Positions 61,201 through 64,000 of a DNA stretch of 64,000 bases are shown one piece after another. Location of the stretch: NCBI GenBank assembly GCA_035079385.1, contig JAVHKY010000001.1, positions 1,211,001 to 1,275,000 on the forward strand. Reading direction: 5' to 3'. Position numbers and translations under genes: made by a program. The notes beneath the pieces were generated by a model, which made no database searches, was not told where the DNA came from, and saw only the letters and a program-made list of their open reading frames with translations. Numbering within the stretch: the stretch's first letter is position 1; every line of letters begins with the position of its first letter. Origin of the DNA: Aspidiotus rigidus. Its lineage: Eukaryota > Arthropoda > Insecta > Hemiptera > Diaspididae.

Positions 61201-61752
61201 TCCCTTAATTCGCTTTATGAGCCGAAAAAAAAAAAAAAAAAAAAAAAAACGGTTCTATTAATGATTATCCCGCCCGGACATCTCTGGCAAGGTCATTGAT
61301 GACATCATACTAGTAAAATTTGCCAAGTTCTTTCGTTAGGTCGAAGTGCTTGATAACGTCATAGTAAAAAACCATCTCAGTTTCTTGTGGCAATTTTTCC
61401 AGAGCAGTCACAGTCTCGTGAACATATAAAATGCGAAAAAGAGAGCCACGTACTCGAACCGCACGATATTGATTTTGAATTTGTGGATGTAAGAGTATCG
61501 TACCTCTAAATTGGTCAATTTTCGACAAAACTCGACGACTTTTTCCGTGCCCAACAAATTTATGTTGATTGCAGTTTTCAAATTCTCGTCGAATCTAACT
61601 GTGGCCGCTGCGTGGAATACAATATTGACTTTATTTTTCAACAATGACATATCCGCATCAGAAATACCGAGAGATGATTCCGTAATGTCGCCGCTGATAA
61701 CTTGCAGTTTATGAAACGATTGAGGTTTTTCTGCTTTCAGAACGTTGAATAG
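54998..61752 (-). CDS. FAR: Fatty acyl-CoA reductase (partial gene, six exons)
   Basis: This gene encodes an alcohol-forming fatty acyl-CoA reductase, which uses NADPH to turn long-chain acyl-CoA into fatty alcohol for wax, hydrocarbon or pheromone routes; family members are typically ER or peroxisome membrane proteins. Six exons join in phase (phases 0, 2, 1, 2, 2, 2) into 398 codons: 61504-61752, 56406-56551, 56203-56312, 55651-55843, 55333-55569, 54998-55258. Visible motifs: [33 protein letters not shown], active-site Y-x3-K in [43 protein letters not shown], then the FAR C-terminal domain ([34 protein letters not shown]). The N-terminal TGxxGF loop (about 80-100 residues) is missing and must lie beyond the window. 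No frame break is seen. Which fatty acids it uses cannot be read from sequence. Confidence 0.95.
55333..55569 (-). CDS. FAR: FAR exon: NPLKW to PAYFLDAL
   Basis: Acceptor TTTTTCTGCAG|GACG; donor AAATAT|GTGAGT. It is 237 bases and encodes [16 protein letters not shown] and [17 protein letters not shown], conserved in insect FARs. The phase agrees with both neighbours. Confidence 0.92.
55651..55843 (-). CDS. FAR: FAR exon: [12 protein letters not shown] segment
   Basis: Acceptor TTTTTTTTTTTCATAG|TCC; donor CGAAA|GTATGT. It is 193 bases and encodes [18 protein letters not shown] and [18 protein letters not shown], which is the family's nucleotide-proximal linker region. The upstream intron is 359 bases and the downstream one 81. 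Confidence 0.93.
56203..56312 (-). CDS. FAR: FAR exon with active-site YxxxK
   Basis: Acceptor ATTCACAG|GATAATT; donor CAATTA|GTAAGT. It is 110 bases and encodes [18 protein letters not shown], where Tyr and Lys of Y-T-F-T-K are the catalytic pair, ending at VTIVRPSI. The intron to the upstream exon is 93 bases. Confidence 0.95.
56406..56551 (-). CDS. FAR: FAR exon with STAYSN motif
   Basis: Acceptor TTTACTCCAAG|GTTTTAG; donor TCCCA|GTAAGT. It is 146 bases and encodes [20 protein letters not shown], then [14 protein letters not shown]. The preceding intron, 56552-61503, is 4952 bases long and contains the large 45-bp array. Confidence 0.95.
57870..58100 (-). repeat. Composite repeat leader of the intron array
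   Basis: AGATGCCACCCCGCTGTCC through TTTCAAGGAAGCCGTCGTC matches 23326-23465. It is followed by one reverse unit, then AACAGGGAACCTGTTTTATG and CCGTCCGCCGTGCGCCGTCC, then the forward array. The order and the inversion point are the same as in the foldback centre at 41345-41470. Confidence 0.85.
58100..59255 (+). repeat. Large 45-bp minisatellite array in a FAR intron, about 26 copies
   Basis: Unit: TTTCGACTCTCGAGCTATAT plus ATGATAGGAGGGGGACTTAG plus AAAAA, 44-47 bases by A-run length. Each unit holds an XhoI site (CTCGAG). Variant types (TATAGATG, ATAGAAGG, GGAGAAC, ACTTGGAAAAAA) recur in blocks: units 2-3 resemble 10-11 and 16-17, and units 19-23 alternate GATAGAA and GATAGGA, giving a 90-base sub-period. 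This suggests higher-order duplication by unequal exchange. Because 45 divides by three, long open frames repeating [15 protein letters not shown] arise; I do not regard them as genes. Confidence 0.97.
59260..60760. repeat. Trailing composite modules, CRE words and A/T runs
   Basis: 59265-59355 is the shared flank module (also at 5150 and 41940). Reverse 45-bp units follow to about 59505, then CCGTGACGTCATCAACCTCG. 59590-59900 is A-rich with a repeated GGAACCGGAACCAAAA-type word. From 59980 there are GTGACGTCACCCAAGC, AAATTGTGACGTCACAAGG, CTATGACGTCATT, then inverse AACAGG modules at 60176 and 60340, and four more CRE words at 60690-60750. Confidence 0.8.
60770..61500. other. Rest of the FAR intron
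   Basis: No repeat unit of the main family. There is a 22-base A run at about 61227-61249 and a TGATGACATCAT word near 61289. No coding sequence seen. Confidence 0.5.
61504..61752 (-). CDS. FAR: FAR exon with [10 protein letters not shown] motif
   Basis: Acceptor TTTTTACAG|CTATTC; donor TTAGAG|GTACGA. It is 249 bases, phase 0 at both ends, 83 codons. It encodes [30 protein letters not shown] and [14 protein letters not shown], the middle of the Rossmann fold. No TGxxGF exon follows within 61760-64000, so the 5' end of the gene is outside the window and the Penelope-like element lies in an intron or the 5' flank. Confidence 0.95.
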
Positions 61753-61759
61753 CTGTAAA

Positions 61760-62460
61760 AATGAAAATCAAGGTAACTTTTGTGCTATCTTCAAAATGCA
61801 ATACATACAAGTAAATACATAATGATGATCATCGTCTTAACACTGAAATATGTCAGCAAGACTCGATATGAAAAATTTCCATATACCGGTATCTCAGAGT
61901 TTCTTATAACTGAAGCCACAAAACTTAGCAACATTCATTCATAAAATCTTTTTCCTCGAACCGCCACGTCAAAAATCGTACCTACAAAAAGTTATTCAGT
62001 ACATTTCCTGATCATCTGATTGCTTTTCTGACATATTTCACGTCCTCAGGCTGGGTTTATAAGCTAGTTAAATGTATACAGAATTTTTTTCCCCAACCTA
62101 TGCTCTGAATTTACGTGCCTGGTACCCTCATACTCATAGTACATCATCTCTCGGCAACAGTCGATTTTATCAAGACTCCTTTTTGTTGAACTATCGTTTA
62201 AATTATAAAAATGGGCCCCACACTCCTTGGTAAGCAATTATAACTCAACTTTTTGCAAGAAGTTTCCCACATTGATTACACATCGCGCTACACCCACCAA
62301 TCTTACGAATTTCTTACTACCTCTTCACTTGTCCATGACAAAACGTGAAAGACGAATACTCCGACGTGGAGTAAAACATGCAAACCGCAGAAAATTAAAA
62401 GACGACGAGCGCTTTCGGTTAAATAACCATCTTCAAGCCTGAAATGAAAGCAACTGACGA
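61760..62460. other. Intron or flank between FAR exon and Penelope-like element
   Basis: No exon with a TGxxGF loop was found on the minus strand. 62330-62460, just past the element's stop codon, is less AT-rich and may be its 3' untranslated end; the plus frame there (62227-62442) has no motif. Confidence 0.45.
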
Positions 62461-62481
62461 ACAAAAGAGAAGAACGAGGTA

Positions 62482-63998
62482 TTAAGATCGTCCAAACGAG
62501 AAATCACGGTGTGAGTCATAAACCAGTTCGATCAGGCCATCTTCCGGAATGTACGAATTGAGTACAGTGATACCGTCAGTGTTGAGATGACGAATTATCT
62601 CTATATTCTCGAGGGCGATACGCTTACGGTAGGAATTCTCCTTATGGAGGAGCTTTTCGGATCCCTCGCGGAAGCTGTGGCCACTGTTTATTAAGTGATC
62701 GGCGAAAGCTGACTCCCCTAAGTGTCCCTTCTTCCAAGACTTCAGGTGCTCAGCTACTCTAACTTTCATTTGGCGGTTGGTCTCACCAATATAAAAGCCT
62801 CCCAATCCTCACACTCCAACTTATACACACCACTCCTCTCATCGACAGGTATGGGGTCCTTCAGTCTCACAAACAACCTCTTGACTGTGGTAGGGTTGTA
62901 AAACGCGGGTCTGAAGCCAAACGGGCGAAGGGCCCGACCCAATTGCGAGGAGAACTTCCCCAGGAAAGGGAGACTGATCCATCGCAAACGGCGATCACGG
63001 ATCGTGTCTCGGGGGAGGGAGGTGGTGGAATCCAGGAGGCTCCTTGTAACTTTTTCCGAACCATCACGTCAACGTCGACATTGACCTCATTCACTCTAGC
63101 CAGGTGTTTTATAGTACGTACTTCTTTCTTAAAAGCAGACTGACTCAACGGAATACGAGTCAGTCCGTGAACTAGGCTATGAAAAGCAGCCATCTTGTGA
63201 GCAACAGGACCGAAAGAACCACCGTGGACTAAAAAATCGGTCGTAGTATCTTTCCTGTAAATTCCAAACTCATGGATACCGTCTACAATAGAGATCGATA
63301 AATCCGAAAAGTTAATGGAAAATACCCCTATTTCCAACGTAAATTTGATGGAAGGGTACCAGGAATTGAGATACCTCAGAAACTCACCAAGGAGATCTGG
63401 GTGACCAGTCCAGGTACATAGAACGTCATCAACGTACCTGTGCCAATAGTGAATAATGATTGAGTAACACCTGGTTCGAGGAAAAAAGGTCAAGTTCAAA
63501 CTTAGACATGAAAACTTCGGAGATAAGAGAGCCTAAAGGTGATCCAATAGGGATCCCTACTTCATGAGGGAACTCGAAAAATTTCCCTTCAAATTTACAG
63601 TAGTTGGGGGACCAGCAAGTATTTAGAAGATCGAAGAATTCGTGAAGCTCATTATGAGGAATGTTGGCTTTGACAAGTAGCTCACCCATACGCTGGATAG
63701 TAGCAGCCTTAGGAATATTCGGGAACAAACCAACAACATCAAACGAGCAGATGGTCGTTCCCGGGGAAAGACTCACATCCTTGAGGACGTCAGTTAAAGA
63801 GGCCGAATTCAAGACCGAATGAGGGGAATCAAAATCAATTCGATTTTTGAACCAACGGTCAAGGAATTTGGCAAGGAGGTAGGTAGGAGAGGAGACGAAC
63901 GAAACAACGGGTCGCATCGGGGTATTGTTCTTATGCACTTTAGGCAGCCCGTACAGGAGGGGGGGTGTGGGGTTAGGAACAAAGAGGGCTTTTTTCAA
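62482..63998 (-). mobile_element. Penelope-like element: RT plus GIY-YIG endonuclease, frameshifted
   Basis: Minus-strand frames give a Penelope-type reverse transcriptase in order: YGLPKVHKNNTPMRPVVS, ICSFDVVGLFPNIP (motif A), VGIPIGSPLGSLISEVFM (motif B), WHRYVDDVLCTW (motif C), IKFTLEI, then YRKDTTTDF. After a linker comes a GIY-YIG endonuclease: GVYKLECED, then GFYIGETNRQMKVRVAEH. Frame changes occur near 63430-63499, 62870-62985 and about 62803 (a one-base deletion between ECED and GGFYIG). The stop is at 62482. The 5' part runs off the window edge. Penelope-like elements move by RNA copying; this one is inactive. It lies upstream of the most 5' FAR exon seen. Confidence 0.93.
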
Positions 63999-64000
63999 AG

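Noticed and set aside
1..64000. CRISPR arrays, bacterial operons, tRNA or rRNA genes
   Set aside because: The window is eukaryotic. The tandem units lack unique spacers, and I found no B-box/A-box pair or rRNA sequence by eye. A tRNAscan or Rfam search would be the decisive test.

Overview
This is a window of an AT-rich animal genome, almost certainly an arthropod and probably an insect. It has short introns (74-93 bp) with GTAAGT/GTATGT/GTGAGT donors, many decayed transposons, and a fatty acyl-CoA reductase gene of the expanded insect type. A wax-producing hemipteran such as a mealybug or scale insect would fit, but that is inference. There are no bacterial-style operons. Most open frames here are chance or repeat-derived.

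Two genes are well supported. (1) 8563-9636 (+) is an uninterrupted catalytic-subunit kinase of the PKA family with all catalytic motifs but a diverged N-terminus and activation loop. A CpG-rich block at about 7970-8180 lies upstream and may be its promoter region. (2) 54998-61752 (-) holds six consecutive exons of a fatty acyl-CoA reductase (FAR). I defined their borders by hand from splice sites, and all five junctions agree in phase. A seventh, membrane-anchor exon at 54869-54905 is tentative. The 5' exons with the TGxxGF nucleotide-binding loop lie beyond the right edge. The FAR intron at 56552-61503 carries a large 45-bp XhoI-site minisatellite array.

The rest is mainly mobile-element debris. 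Relics with protein evidence: a frameshifted Penelope-like element (RT plus GIY-YIG endonuclease) at 62482-63998; an RNase H-bearing LINE 3' part at 25110-26440; a LINE C-terminal zinc-knuckle scrap at 11250-11440; a Gypsy-type integrase scrap at 31400-31700; and two relics of a transposon-associated gene family with the FLHA..GCDTTS motif (14348-14551 and 39650-40330). DNA elements recognised from inverted ends: a pogo-like element with TA duplication (36889-37796), hAT-like elements with 8-bp duplications (46252-46741 and 50166-50546), a 2.85-kb element with AAAC duplication (48550-51402), a 2.8-kb foldback (40613-43447), a 261-bp MITE (15363-15623) and a nested pair (19490-20490).

A composite repeat family runs through the whole window: 45-bp units, a CCATAAAACAGGTTCCCTG module with a quasi-palindromic core, and TGACGTCA (CRE-type) octamers. 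It is the most distinctive feature I could not assign to a known class. Candidate but unproven coding material: a first exon at 16045-16133 (+) and an internal exon at 34236-34517 (-).
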